Positions 45,448-57,018 of a DNA stretch of 64,000 bases are shown in pieces (position 1 is the stretch's first letter; each line of letters starts with the position of its first letter). Source of the stretch: Plantago ovata. Taxonomy: Eukaryota; Streptophyta; Magnoliopsida; Lamiales; Plantaginaceae. The position numbers and the translations under genes were made by a program. The stretch lies in contig CM051458.1 in the NCBI GenBank assembly GCA_028274465.1, positions 60,191,253 through 60,255,252 of the forward strand, read 5' to 3'. Below the pieces are notes generated by a model. It searched no databases and was not told the origin of the DNA. It worked only from the letters and a program-made list of their open reading frames with translations.

Positions 45448-46160
45448 TAGCCGACTTTTTAGTCGAGTATCCGAGAAAAGAATCTCCGGAGGAAAATCCC
45501 AAGGTTTCAGAACAGGTCAACCTAGTAAATAGTGAGAACCAAGAGTCACTAGTCAGCCAGCGTTTCAAAGACCTAGAACTTTCTCTAGAAGCCTTCATAA
45601 AGGCAACAAAGGATACAGTAGGAGAAAATGCTACAGAAAGCAACCTTCAGAGACCGGGAAAAGCACATAGAAGAGAGGAACCCAATCAAGAGGAAATGAT
45701 CCTACATGCTGAGGAAATTTTAAAAGAAAAAGAACCTAATCCAGTTCCCAAAGAATTAACTATTCAAGGGGAAGCATGGATTCTAGAAGTGGATGGATCA
45801 TCCTCTAGAACAAATGGAGGGATAGGGATATATATCCGGAGCCCGGGAGGAGCTGAACTTGAATACGCAGTTACCTTGGGGTTTAGTGTTTCCAACAACG
45901 AAGCCGAATATGAAGCCATTCTCATAGGACTTCGCATGGAAAAAGCCCTCCAGGTGAAAAGGATCAAGGTCTTTACTGATTCTCAGCTGGCAGAAAAGCA
46001 AATTTCAGGAAAGAGGAGCACAAAGAAGGATGCACTATCCAGTTATAAGTCTAAAATCCAAGAGGAGATGGCTCAGTTCGAAAAAATGTGAGATTGAAAA
46101 ATTTTCAAGGGACCTCAATGGAAGGGCAGATGCCTTGTCAAAATATGCATCCGCCTCAGG
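45444..46160 (+). pseudogene. Element T second RNase H (archaeal-type, Tat hallmark)
   Basis: After a glutamate-rich linker with coiled-coil character, the fold begins at about 45776 (WILEVDGSSSRTNGGIGIYI). It continues with NNEAEYEAILIGLRMEKAL and IKVFTDSQLAEKQISG, and ends with LNGRADALSKYAS near 46150. The D, E and D positions of an RNase H active site are visible. A second RNase H between RT-RNase H and integrase is characteristic of the Tat lineage of plant Ty3/gypsy elements. Fossil; broken. Confidence 0.88.
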
Positions 46161-46169
46161 AGGAATAGA

Positions 46170-47497
46170 CACTAGAAGTGTTATTTTGATGAGAATCGAA
46201 AGTTCATCCATCATGAACCAAGGAATCAAAACCCTTCCAATCTTTTCAATCTCAACAACTTCTGGAACCAGTTGGATGCACCCATTGACAGATTACCTCT
46301 TGAAAGGAAGCCTTCCGCAAGATCGGGTCGAAGCAAAGAGAGTCAAAGCCAGATCATTGAAATACTTCATCCAAAGAGATTATCTGTATAAGTGGTCCTT
46401 CAAAGGGGCACACTTGAGATGTGCTAATGAGGAAGAAGCAAAGGCGATCTTGGATGAGGTACACAAAGGGAGTTGCGGAAACCATTCAGGAGGAAGAGCA
46501 CTCGGTCAGAAAATATATCGCCAAGGATACTATTGGCCAACCTTGAGAGAGGATGCAACATCCTATGTAAAGAAGTGTGAAGATTGTCAATACTTCGCTA
46601 GGACTTCTCATGCCCCAGCAAGGCCACTCATCCCAGCTACAATTACATGTCCTTTTGATCAGTGGGGAATTGTTACAGTGGGACCTTTTCCGAAAGGATC
46701 AGGGCAGAAAAAATTCATAATAGTGGCCGTGGAATATTTCAGCAAATGGGAAGAAGCTGAAGCAGTAGCAACAATCTCTGAGAACAAAGTCATGGATTTC
46801 TTCTGGAGAAATATTGTCTGCCGTTTTGGGCTACCCAGGGTCTTGATCTCTGATAATGGCGTACAATTTTCAGGAGCCAAGTTCAAAGCGTGGTGTGAAA
46901 CCATGAAGATTGAGAGAAGATTCACTTCAGTAGGCTACCCACAAGCCAATGGACAAACCGAAGTTGTCAATAAGACACTCGTCGATCTCTTAAAGAGAAG
47001 GTTCGAGGCATGCAAGGGAGATTGGGTGGATGAATTAGATGGAGTCCTATGGGCCTATAGAACCACTCAAAAGTTACTACAAAGGAGACTCCTTTTTCAC
47101 TAGTATATGGCTCTGAGGCCGTGATACCAGCTGAGATCGCTGTGGAAACTATAAGGATCCAAGGATATGAGCCAGAGGATAACCATGAAGCAAGGTGTAT
47201 GATCTTAAGATGTTGGAAGAATCAAGAACTACAACTTTAGCAAATATTCTCCGATATCAAGCTATCATTGCAAAAGCATATAACAAGCATGTGAGGAACA
47301 AGGAGTTCCAGATGGGTGATTTGGTTCTGAGGAAGGCAGATATCTTAGAGAACGTGGGGAAGGTTCATCGCAAGTGGGAAGGACCGTACAAGATAGTAAA
47401 GGCTTACTCCAATGGAAGCTACCGTCTGAAGGACATGGAAGGGAAAGACCTGAAGAACACTTGGAACGCTACCAACATGCAGAAGTTTTATGCTTAA
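46170..47497 (+). pseudogene. Element T integrase
   Basis: The zinc-binding region (VHKGSCGNHSGGRALGQKIY followed by CEDCQYFAR) lies at about 46455-46610. The catalytic core runs from PFDQWGIVTVGPFPKGSGQ (46650) through VLISDNGVQFSGAKFK to GYPQANGQTEVVNKTLVDLL. The C-terminal barrel is at about 47320 (DLVLRKADILENVGKVHRKW, then GPYKIVKAYSNGSYRLKDM), ending NMQKFYA at 47497. The enzyme inserts the DNA copy. This ends the sense-strand coding part of T. Fossil; broken. Confidence 0.9.
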
Positions 47498-48050
47498 AGA
47501 GATGTTATGGCCAAGAATCAAGAACTCCGAAGGAAGGCACCACTTTTACTGCTTTGATTTACTTTTGTTTTGTTTAAAGACTCCTATCTTGATTGTAATT
47601 GGCTATAAAGCCCGTTGTCGCAGTTGTATTTGAATTTCCGTCAAATCGATACAATGAAGCTTGCTAAGATTTCTTTTAGATGTCTCGCGTAATTTCTTTT
47701 TGATTATCCTTGTAAGACTCGACCCACCACTAAGGTTTAGGAGGGTTAAAGATCAGGAAAATGAGAGAACACCAGCAAGGGAAGAATAGTGAGCAGAAGA
47801 CCGGAGGAAGGAAAGCCTGAATCAACAGAACTCGAGTTCAAGGGTTCAAAGTCGAGAGAAAGTCAAAAAATCGAATGTTCTCAACTTTTTATTCTAAGAA
47901 ACAAACATCTCGGAAGTTCGGAAAATTACCAAAAGTTGTTCTCGGACAAGGACAGTCCGAGTACAAAATTTGGCAACTTACATGCTCAAGAAAAAGAGCA
48001 CGTGGCGCGTCCGATACAAAACTTCCGAGAAAAAGTTCCTAAAAGAGCGA
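47498..48050 (+). other. Element T post-integrase noncoding region
   Basis: No credible ORF on either strand. It begins the sequence that leads into the palindromic tandem repeats, with TTCTCGGACAAGGACAGTCCGAGT near 47938-47961 (outer arms CTCGGAC/GTCCGAG are complementary). Confidence 0.6.
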
Positions 48051-48194
48051 GTTACTAACACTTGTAAAGATTTCAAATTACAATGTGAACTTGTAACAGT
48101 TCCGAGAGATAAATTTCTCGGAACAGTGTTTTGTGAATAAAGTCAGTAACTTGTAAAATTTCAAATTTACAAGACAACGTGACACGTTCCGAGA
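48051..48194. repeat. Tandem palindromic repeats of element T 3' region, first block
   Basis: Two roughly 75-85-bp units containing CTTGTAAAATTTC...TTTACAAG and GTTCCGAGA...TCTCGGAAC, both self-complementary. The array continues at 56791-57018 and 62418-62520 beyond the RT segment and the nested elements. Confidence 0.75.
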
Positions 48195-48285
48195 TACTTC
48201 CTCAAGATGGAGAAGAAACATCTGTCCAAATAAGCAATGTGTTGATCCTCCGTCTTGCTTTTCACAGCATGTCATCAACGTATAC
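48195..48285 (-). other. Inverted RT segment of element T, part 1
   Basis: The reverse complement matches T's own RT from about 44765 back to the VDDM region. The copy is split by element H at TATAC and continues at 56549. Identity is very high by eye. Confidence 0.85.
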
Positions 48286-49595
48286 TGATGTAACCAAGTT
48301 CGTCAGACTCAATTAATCAAATAAATTTGTTATTTAGCCAAAGGCAATTCACAACTACAACGAAAACCGTAGTGTAGCAGCAGAATAACCTCGAGTGTCG
48401 ATCTCTAAGGACTATAACTAGCTTTATCAAATCTAATTTAGAATATAAAAACAGCAGGCGGAATAGCAAAGGTTTTTCTAACAGATAATGGAGATTGGTG
48501 ATAGTATGGTCCTTCAAAGCATAACAGGTTAATAATCATGCGTAAATTCCTCGGTTTTGCATGGAGATCTTTGATCAATCAATTGTCCTGTTGTAATTAT
48601 AAAACACTACGAAGATATAGATACTGACAAGTCAAACACTATTGTCCAATTGTGTTCCGTAATTATTCAACACTACGAAGATATAAATATGCATAGGGCG
48701 ACTAGTGTCCAATTGTGCATGATAATTAATGAACATACGAAGATATACATTGCGCCTGATCAACCAAAAAAACAATAACACGGAGTATAATGCGCGATAT
48801 AGCCATTAGCATGATTATCAACCCTTCGCTAAGAACTCACATACTACCACCAACGATAAAATTAGCTCCTCATAGTTGTCATGCAATCAACAGAAATCAT
48901 AGAAGAAAACATGTTGAAAGATATATAAAAATAAGTAGAAAAACTGTAAGATACAATGTTACCGAAGGTTGTCAATCTCCGAAGAATCGCGATCTTACAA
49001 GCTCCAAACTGCTATGAAAAAGTATCTCCTAAGCTACGAACCCCCAGAACAGGCTCTAGGAAGTTACTACCTAAAACTACGGAGAAAGGTGAGAGAATAG
49101 GTCTGGAAAAGTATGAATTTCTGAGAAAATCTGAGCAACTATATATAGTGTTCGAAATACTGTGGGGCCCTTCGCCCCACACACCGGGCGAGTCACCTGG
49201 TGTGGGGCGATTCGCCCCACATCCCAGGCGATTCGCCCGGGAGCATTTTTCCAGAATTCCCGCGTTTTCGACGCGTTTTTAGATTTCTTCCCCTTTTCGG
49301 ACTCGGTTTCTGACTTCTAGTGGCCTTCTAACCTCCAGATTCGACCCTTAGACTCCAAATCCTATCCGGAAACCTTCAGATACTCCAACTAGGCTTCTGG
49401 AACACCAATTCCTTGTCAACTTCAATATAATTGCCCTGAAATCCTCGTTTTTCAACCAAAACCTGTAAAATAAAAACTAAAGGGAAACGTGACACTATTC
49501 TAATAAAATGCACTAAAATATTGCTAAATTATCATAGAGGATAGCTAAAATAGGTGAAAAAGACTCCAATGAAAGTGTAAAATACACATTCATCA
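48286..49595 (-). repeat. Element H 3' LTR (type A)
   Basis: 1310 bp. The palindrome cluster 49161-49243 holds about four units, against about two in the partner LTR. TATA sequence at about 49140-49148 in antisense. Confidence 0.9.
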
Positions 49596-51029
49596 AACTC
49601 CCCAAACCGAACCTTTTCTTGTCCTCAAGCAACTAAGCTAGACTCTAATGCAAAAAAGAATGCAAGACACAAAATGGAGTCTCATGCTAAATTAATGAAC
49701 TAATCTACTTAATCTATCAAAAAACATATGAACAAAAACCATATAAATCAAAGCATGAATATAGGTTGAAGAATACCTCGATTGACTTATACATATCCAC
49801 ATAGGCACTTATGTCAAGACAAGATAGTCTCTCGTAACATTCTCTACCTGGACCTAGTCAGTGACGACGTAATGAAGCATGCTAAGATACGAATGGTTGT
49901 CCCGTGCCTATGAAACTGAGGACTTACTGCTGTTCCACCATGTTAAGACTTTTCTTCAAAGAGGTCGAACCAGTACTGGCTCTCATCAAACGAAGGAGGG
50001 TTCCCTATAAAAGATAACACTCCCCTATTCTACCCATCTCTTAAGTAAAGTCTTAAGCTATTCACCACTTCCTGAATGGCAGGACGAGGGTGGTCTAGAA
50101 CAGATGACACTCAAAAACAAAAGACAAAAATAGAAAATTACAACACGATTACGAACATTTCAAGAATTGGAAAATGAGACACAACACTTTGCTAAACTGC
50201 TATTTGGCTTTCTTTTTTTGGACCCTTCTTTGCTTTTTTGGGGTCTTTTTTTCCTTTTTTTCTTTCCAGTTTCTCTTTTTTTTTTCTTTCTTTTTTCCTG
50301 GAATTTTTCTTTTCTTTTTTTCGATTTTTTTTAGCCAACAGTAGCATAACAAAAAGAGAGAAAATGACTCACACGACTTCCCCAAACCTATTCGAAAGAA
50401 TAGGTTGAAGTACAAAATTTACGGAAAAGGAAAAATAAACTCACGATACGGAAATGGAAAACGAAAAACAAGTCTACGATGGTGTAACCCCCTCCCCAAA
50501 CCTATTCGGAAGAATAGGTTATAAACAAAGGATCACACAACCTCACACTACCTCCTTCCTAGGCATTAAGCAATCTCAAAGCATGGTGAAGACTTGTTGC
50601 CTCTTAGGTACATAATTACTCGGGAAAACAACCATAAGACCCTAACATGCATCATCCTATTATAAAGGCCTTCGTGAACCGCAGTAGAGAAAACACCACT
50701 AAGTGATGTCGAGACTACCAAGCTTAACTAAGTGCAATACATAAATGTGACAAGCCAAGCGAGAAAAACCTCAAACAAATTCATAGAGATGAAGCATACG
50801 ATTAATGGCATAGTTAGTTGATCTACCCAATTCAAAAGTTCAAAAAATTCGGCAATAAACTCCATATAAAACATGCAAAACTATCCTAGGATGAATGAAG
50901 TGAATGCAACCTAAAAAATCTAAGAAAGCGATAAACGTGCAGATGCAAATGCAGACGGATATGCAAGGTACTATACTCATCCTACCAATACCAAGCTCCA
51001 AACTAAGAAAATGAGGAAATAAGATGTGA
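49596..51029 (-). other. Element H 3' noncoding region
   Basis: On the minus strand: TTTGGGGAGTTT next to the LTR, the conserved AGAATAGGGGAGTGTTA block (about 50025), a purine tract (50335-50200) and two AACCTATTC hairpins (50390, 50495). The order is as in A, E and G. No credible ORF. Confidence 0.8.
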
Positions 51030-51930
51030 TACTAGATGTTACCGCATGGTTTGGCCTCGGTCGGCTGAGTATGCTGCTTGTGAGTTATTGGGACTGCTCT
51101 GGGAGCCTTATATGTGATCATCGGGGCTTGTGGTAGTGGCGGTAGTTCCATTAATAGATCGGATAGGACCAATTCAACCATCTGTATCATCATTGTCCCT
51201 ATTGTCTTCATTGTCACTACTGTCACGCACTTCCTCACTAGTAGAGTTGCAGTGTCGAAGAGAATATTCCAGATTGGCCGCCTCTATTATGGAATCTTCC
51301 ACCCGGTATCTCTCCAATAGGTTGTGAACTGTTGAAGGGGAAAGGGCAGTGGTATCAGAGCCTCCCTCTCCAATGTTTTACAGCCCGTGGAGGTTACAGC
51401 AAGCTGCTCGGATATTCAGAGGTCGTCTTCCATTTTTTCCTATGTCGACCACATTCTCAACAGTTGATGCTCCCGATGTCTATATGATGCTCCCTTTAGA
51501 GGCAGGCAAGGGGCACCCCAACGAGGGGCTGGGCACCCATGTCATTATGTTTTGGAACCAAGCTAGCGCTTCGGAACCTTCTAGCAACTGTGAACTCAAG
51601 ATTGAATCCGCTGCGGCAAGATCGTCCCGGTGCCTTCCAGTTCACACGAACTTTGCAGTCCTTGCGATGGATTGCTAACGTAATAATAGTTTCTGTCCCT
51701 TCGGTGGTGCATTAATAGGGATAGGAGTCCTTACTCTAGGTGTACTCTAGCTCCTCCTCTTGGATAATCCGCGACGTTGCTGCAAGAGCCCGTGGCTCGA
51801 ACACACATCTAACGAGGTCACTCTTCTTGACATGGTTGTAATCGATTCCCCTCCAATACTTCATAGTAATCATACGAGAATGCTCCCTTCCCTTGGCATG
51901 GTTCCTACAAACAACAGTTAGTACCGTGTA
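51030..51930 (-). pseudogene. Element H accessory region, decayed
   Basis: Coding-like stretches on the element's sense strand, for example EHSRMITMKYWRGIDYN with KKSDLVRCVFEPRALAATS (51936-51736 frame) and a tail reading QPTEAKPCGNI with its stop near 51032. It sits exactly where B1 has its accessory ORF, behind a matching intron-like leader. I cannot show that the two proteins are homologous. Element G keeps the same tail (59629-59670). No domain could be named with confidence. Fossil; heavily decayed. Confidence 0.5.
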
Positions 51931-52675
51931 TGACACAAAACTGACTCATGCATATGCTAGAGTAAGAACGAAACACACAAGTGATAAAATCAACAATCGA
52001 GCTCCCCAAATCCTAAATGTCTAGCCTAGCTTCTTCAACGTGCAACATATCAATGTAACTACTACATGCAATACATCACATTGTGCTCTTGCTAGACAAC
52101 CAATAACCTAGATAACAAGGCTCAATTCATACCATAGTAGCGAAAAATTCTGGCATCATAAATCCTCATACTCAACAATTAAGCATTCTATCATCAAATC
52201 CATCATCGTTACATCAATAAACACAATCATATGCAAGAAATCAAAGATAAAGATATATTGCATAACAAGATATATCATCTAGTAGCAAAATTCCCAAATA
52301 AACAATCCAAGCATAATTGAGCATGCAATTGATAGTAAATAATGCTTCTAATCACACAAACAACCTACCCATGCATCATATAAGCATAATTGAAGCTCAA
52401 ATTAGAAAACCCCCAAATTTGAAAAATTAGGGTTCATAATAAGATACCTCAGATTTGAAAAACTAATGCACTAGGGTGAAATCTGTTCGGATGAAAAGAT
52501 AGATCACGTAATAGGCTTCGATTGAAGCTAAAGAACACTAAATTTGGTGAAGAAATGAAGAAGTTATGAAGTTTTGAAGTTAATTTCGCAATTCTCGGTT
52601 TTTGGGGAGAAGAAGGTGGAGAGAATGAAGAAAATGAGGTAAAGAAGGGGAGATCCGCGTTTTTTATCTCCAGAG
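51905..52675 (-). promoter_or_regulatory. Leader with an intron-like segment before the H accessory region
   Basis: On the minus strand an AT-rich, UTR-like stretch (52660-52448) ends AAATCTGAG and is followed by GTATCT at 52447. A segment ending TTGTTTGTAG at 51905 precedes GAACCATG. It is 543 bp. The donor-side sequence (ATGAACCCTAA, then GAGCTTCAATTATG) matches B1's leader intron (GTAGCT..., AGCTTCAATTGTG). It is directly preceded by a palindrome cluster. Confidence 0.6.
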
Positions 52676-52725
52676 GCCGTGGGGCGAGTCGCCCCACACG
52701 GGGCGATTCTCCCCCCGCTCCCCGA
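52676..52725. repeat. Internal palindrome cluster of element H
   Basis: GTGGGGCGAGTCGCCCCAC and a related half unit, in the same place (between gag-protease and accessory region) as in B1. Confidence 0.8.
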
Positions 52726-52980
52726 TGTGGGAGACGGTCTTTTGATAGAAAATGCGGTTTTTAATCCCCGAAACCAATTTTTTCATAAAACCACTCGAAA
52801 AAACTCACTCAAATATATCATAAGCACATACGACACAGAGATGAACAAATCCACATATGAGAAGCAAATTGTTCAATAATGAATGCATGGAAAAAAGCAG
52901 TAAAGAAAGCGATAAAAACTCCGGGTTGCCTCCCGGATAGCGCCATTGTTTAAAGTCTTTGACTCGACTCCTGTCTGCGC

Positions 52981-55131
52981 CTAGCTCTTCTTTCTGCGGG
53001 TACTAGACTTCCCCTTCATTGGTCTCCTCTTCATGCCACGAACCTGTGAATAAGAAAGAACATAGGCTGCAAGACCACAGTAGTGAGTAGTGTAAGAAAT
53101 ATCAGGTGGATCAGATATGGCTTGCAACAAGTGTTGCTTGACATCCACTTCAATAGTGCAAGTTCTTTGGTAGATGTCCATCACGGAGCGTAGCTTAGTC
53201 AAGAACGTTCGCCCCAAGAGAATGACATCCCCCGTCCCAGGTGCAGACGTCGGCATAACTACAAAATTGGTGTATACAGAAGCTTCACCAATCTTGACCA
53301 ACACATTCTTCACAACGCCTTCGGGTCTCACAAAGGATCCATCCGCCAGTTGCACAATAGACCTATGCTCAGATAGTTTTCCAAGGCTACTCTTTTCAAA
53401 CACATTCAAAGGGAGCACGTTAGAGTAGGATCATGTGTCTAGTGTGGCTCGGACATCTTCAAGCTCACCAATCCCGACCTTAACATCGAAACTTTTAGGG
53501 AGTGGCTTGGGATCCTCTTGCTCCTCATCACTCTCGTCAGAACCAAGGTCCTTCTCTTCTTCCTTAGCCTGTGGGAGTACTTCCCTCTTGCAACACTCAC
53601 ACTTAGTAACCTTTTTTATGGTGATTTCATCAGGTAGATCACCCGCCAAGGTAATGGAATTCGACTTCTCAGTGTTGCTAGGCAGCTTGCCTTGCTCCCT
53701 ACTTGCTCCTCGGTCGATCAACTCTTGCATCTTTTGGTGGGCAAGCCTAGTGCTCTCTTCCAACCTATCAAGTCTCGCTCTAGTCTTCTCAGAATCTTCT
53801 TCATAACGTTTGAGAAAACTTTGGGTGTGATCAACCATCTTTTGCAAGTTCTCCATCAGTTGAGCCGACTTCGACTTCCGTGGCTCTTTCGGAGAGGGAT
53901 TTCGCAGTGATCATTACCAAAGTTTAGCCTACTACGATCTTGGTTTGGGCCATAAGTTTGGTTAGCCGGTGCATATCCTTGACTATTTTGGAACCCTCTT
54001 CTCCAAAAATCCACCTCGAGGATTCCTACTGTCTTGTCCGTAGCTAGCTTCTTAAGTACCAAACTCCATAGCAAAGGCTTCCTCTTCGCCTCTTCGAGCC
54101 CAGTTGCCATCATCATATGCAAGCTCCGATCTACACATATGAGCCCCATGCCCATAGTTCTTGCATATTCGGCAAACTTCGTTTGAAACAGTTGTTCCAG
54201 TGGCGCTCTTGAGGACTTGCTTCAATTCGTTGGTAAAGCACTCGAATTGATCCCCATTCCCCCTATACATAGGGGCTTATTGAGTCAGTGGAGCTTCAGG
54301 TCCACGTCTCCTAACCATTTCCCTTGGGTCCTTGAACTGCGAACCCTTAGCAAGCCTTTCGAAAACTGCCCAGACGGCTTCTGCGGTTTCCTCCCAAATA
54401 TTGCCTCGGCATTGGAAATCCACCACTTGTTGGTTCTCGAAGGTTAGTCCATTGTAGAAGTGTTGGACTAGGTCAGAAAGTTCAAAACCATGGTGAGGGC
54501 ACTTGTTCGTGAGATCTTGGAATCTCTCAAACGCGGTGTAGATGGTCTCATCATAGTCTTGTTTGAATCCAGTGATTTGCGCCTTCAGCGCGGTAGTCAA
54601 GGTGAGAGGGAAGTATGTTTCCATGAAAGCTAAAAAAACCTTCTCCCAAGTGTCCAGCGAGCCCTCTGGTAGAGAACTCTACCATGACTTGGCTCTGTCG
54701 CCAAGTCCCATAGCAAAAACCTTCATCCTCAACTCATCCGTTGTTATTTTAGCTCCGGGTCGTGGGAGTTGGTTGACGAAATCATCGATATCGTGAAAGT
54801 ACCCCATCACATCTTCCCTTGATAAGCCATAGAACCTCGGAAGTTGTTGGAATGCGTGGTTCTTGATTTCCAGATCTCGAGTTGCAGACGAAAGAACAAT
54901 CGCCGGTCCCCTCATACGATCCTTGGAGGGTTGAACCCATGCTTTCAGTGGTCTAGCTTCTGCCATTCCGTCGATTTCCTTGAAAAGACTGTGTAGAGAT
55001 TCAGAGAAATTGGTATCCTCTATTTCCTCTAGTTCACGCCTTTGAAGTAGTCGCCTTCTTTGGTGGTAGACTCTGTCGATCTCAGCAATTGAATCAGCAA
55101 GCGGTGTTCCCCTAGATCGTGTATGTGGCAT
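52981..55131 (-). pseudogene. Element H gag-protease
   Basis: Starts MPHTRSRGTPLADSIAEID at 55131. In order: an arginine-rich N-terminus (YHQRRRLLQRREL); gag domain with FYGLSREDVMGYFHDIDDF and FERFQDLTNKCPHHGFELS; zinc knuckle CRICKNYGHGAHMC (about 54150); coiled coil with SFLKRYEEDSEKTRARLDRL; and the protease region with SFDVKVGIGELEDVRATLDT near 53440. It then runs through LPLNVFEKSSLGKL to a lysine/arginine-rich end. Close relative of C gag. No polymerase follows. Fossil; broken, with several disruptions. Confidence 0.87.
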
Positions 55132-55256
55132 ACACTATCTGTAACAGACTAGGAAAGCAGTATCAGATAGAGATTAAAAAGGAAATCTAAAACTAATAGA
55201 ATTAGGAATTGAATGCTGAAAATATAAACAAATTAAACAGAAAAAAGGAGTATATT

Positions 55257-55273
55257 CCCCGACAACGGCGCCA
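55257..55273 (-). other. Element H primer-binding site
   Basis: On the minus strand it reads TGGCGCCGTTGTCGGGG, one base different from the B1, E and F site. Confidence 0.8.
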
Positions 55274-55276
55274 ATT

Positions 55277-56548
55277 TGATGTAACCAAGTTCATCAGACT
55301 CAATTAATCAAATAAATTTGTTATTTAGCCAAAGGCAATTCACAACTACAACGAAAACCGTAGTGTAGCAGCAGAATAACCTCGAGTGTCGATCTCTAAG
55401 GACTATAACTAGCTTTATCAAATCTAATTTAGAATATAAAAACAGCAGGCAGAATAGCAAAGGTTTTTCTAACAGATAATGGAGATTGGTGATAGTATGG
55501 TCCTTCAAAGCATAACGGGTTAATAATCATGCGTAAATTCCTCGGTGTTGCATGGAGATCTTTGATCAATCAATTGTCCTGTTGTAATTATCAAACACTA
55601 CGAAGATATAGATACTGACAAGTCAAACACTATTGTTCAATTGTGTTCCGTAATTATTCAACACTACGAAGATATAAATATGCATAGGTCAACTAGTGTC
55701 CAATTGTGCATGATAATTAATCAACATACGAAGATATAGATTGCGCCTGATCAACGAAATAAAGCAATAACACGGAGTATAATGCGCGATATAGCCATTA
55801 GCATGATTATCAACCCTTCGCTAAGAATTCACATACTCTACCACCACCGATAAGATTAGCTACTCATAGTTGTCATGCAATCAACAGAAATCATAGAAGA
55901 AAACAAGTTGAAAGATATATAAAAATAAGTAGAAAAACTGTAAGATACAATGTTACCGAAGGTTGTCAATCTCCGAAGAATCGCGATCTTACAAGCTCCA
56001 AACTGCTATGAAAAAGTATCTCCTAAGCTACGAACCCCCAGAACAGGCTCTGGGAAGTTCCTACCTAAAACTACAGAGAAAGGTGAGAGAATAGGTCTGG
56101 AAAAGTATGAATTTCGGAGAAAATCTGAGCAACTATATATAGTGTTCGAAATACTGTGGGGCCCTTCGCCCCACATCCCGGGTGATTCGCCGGGGAGCAT
56201 TTTTCTAGAATTTCCGCGTTTTCGACGCGTTTTTGGATTTCTTCCCCTTTTCGGGCTCGGTTTCTGACTTCTAGTGGCCTTCTAATCTCCAGATTCGACC
56301 CTTAGACTCCAAATCCTATTCAGAAACCTTCAGATACTCCAAATAGGCTTCTGGAACACCAATTCCTTGTCAACTTCAATATAATTGCCCTAAAATCCTC
56401 GTTTTTCAACCAAAATCTGTAAATAAAAACTAAAGGGAAACGTGACACTATTCTAATAAAATGCACTAAAATATAGCTAAATTATCATAGAGGATAGCTA
56501 AAATAGGTGAAAAAGACTCAAATGAAAGTGTAAAATACACATTCATCA
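55277..56548 (-). repeat. Element H 5' LTR (type A)
   Basis: 1272 bp. The palindrome cluster (56155-56197) is about 40 bases shorter than in the partner LTR. TATA sequence in antisense at about 56133-56141. Confidence 0.9.
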
Positions 56549-56790
56549 TATACCTCCATTGTCTTTCCAAGCTCTTCTTTCAACATTTTGTTAACCAACC
56601 TTTGGTAGGTTGCTCCAGCATTTTTGAGGCCAAAAGGCATCACATTGAAGCAATACACATTTCCATTTGCCAAAAAGGCTGTTTTTGGAACATCTTCTTT
56701 GGCCATTTTTACTCGGTAGAATCCCTGGTAGGCATCCATGAAACTGAATAGAGCGCATCCCGTGGTGGAATCGACCAACTGGTCGATCCG
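56549..56790 (-). other. Inverted RT segment of element T, part 2
   Basis: On the minus strand it reads IDQLVDSTTGCALFSFMDA onward to KEELGKTMEVY, matching 44440-44682 of T's RT at roughly 97 per cent by eye. The right junction (GGTCGATCCG then AAATTTACAAG) returns to the tandem repeats. Confidence 0.9.
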
Positions 56791-57018
56791 AAATTTACAA
56801 GAGCACGTGACACGTTCCAAGATATAATTTTCTCGGAACATAGTTTGTTGAATAAAGTCACTAACTTGTAAAATTTCAAATTTACAAGAGCACGTGATAC
56901 GTTCCGAGATATAATTTCCTCGGAACATAGTTTGTTGAATAAAATTACTAACTTGTAAAATTTCAACTTTACAAGAACACGTGATGAGTTCTGAGATGAA
57001 ATTTCCTCGGACCAGAGT
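56791..57018. repeat. Tandem palindromic repeats of element T 3' region, second block
   Basis: Nearly three units of about 84 bp with ATTTACAAGAGCACGTGA-CGTTCC and TTCCTCGGAACATAGTTTG. Element G interrupts the array at 57019. Confidence 0.8.

Larger units (their letters stand above)
48286..56548 (-). mobile_element. Element H: gag-protease Athila-like LTR element, minus strand
   Basis: Flanked by TATAC (48281-48285, 56549-56553). 3' LTR (in sense) 48286-49595, 5' LTR 55277-56548, primer site 55257-55273. Gag-protease runs from 55131 to 52981, followed by a palindrome cluster (52725-52676), an intron-like leader, a decayed accessory region, and the 3' noncoding region. Same subfamily as C. 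No RT or integrase. The LTRs differ by a few per cent plus indels. Fossil; broken, with several disruptions. It is inserted in the inverted RT segment of T. Confidence 0.92.
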
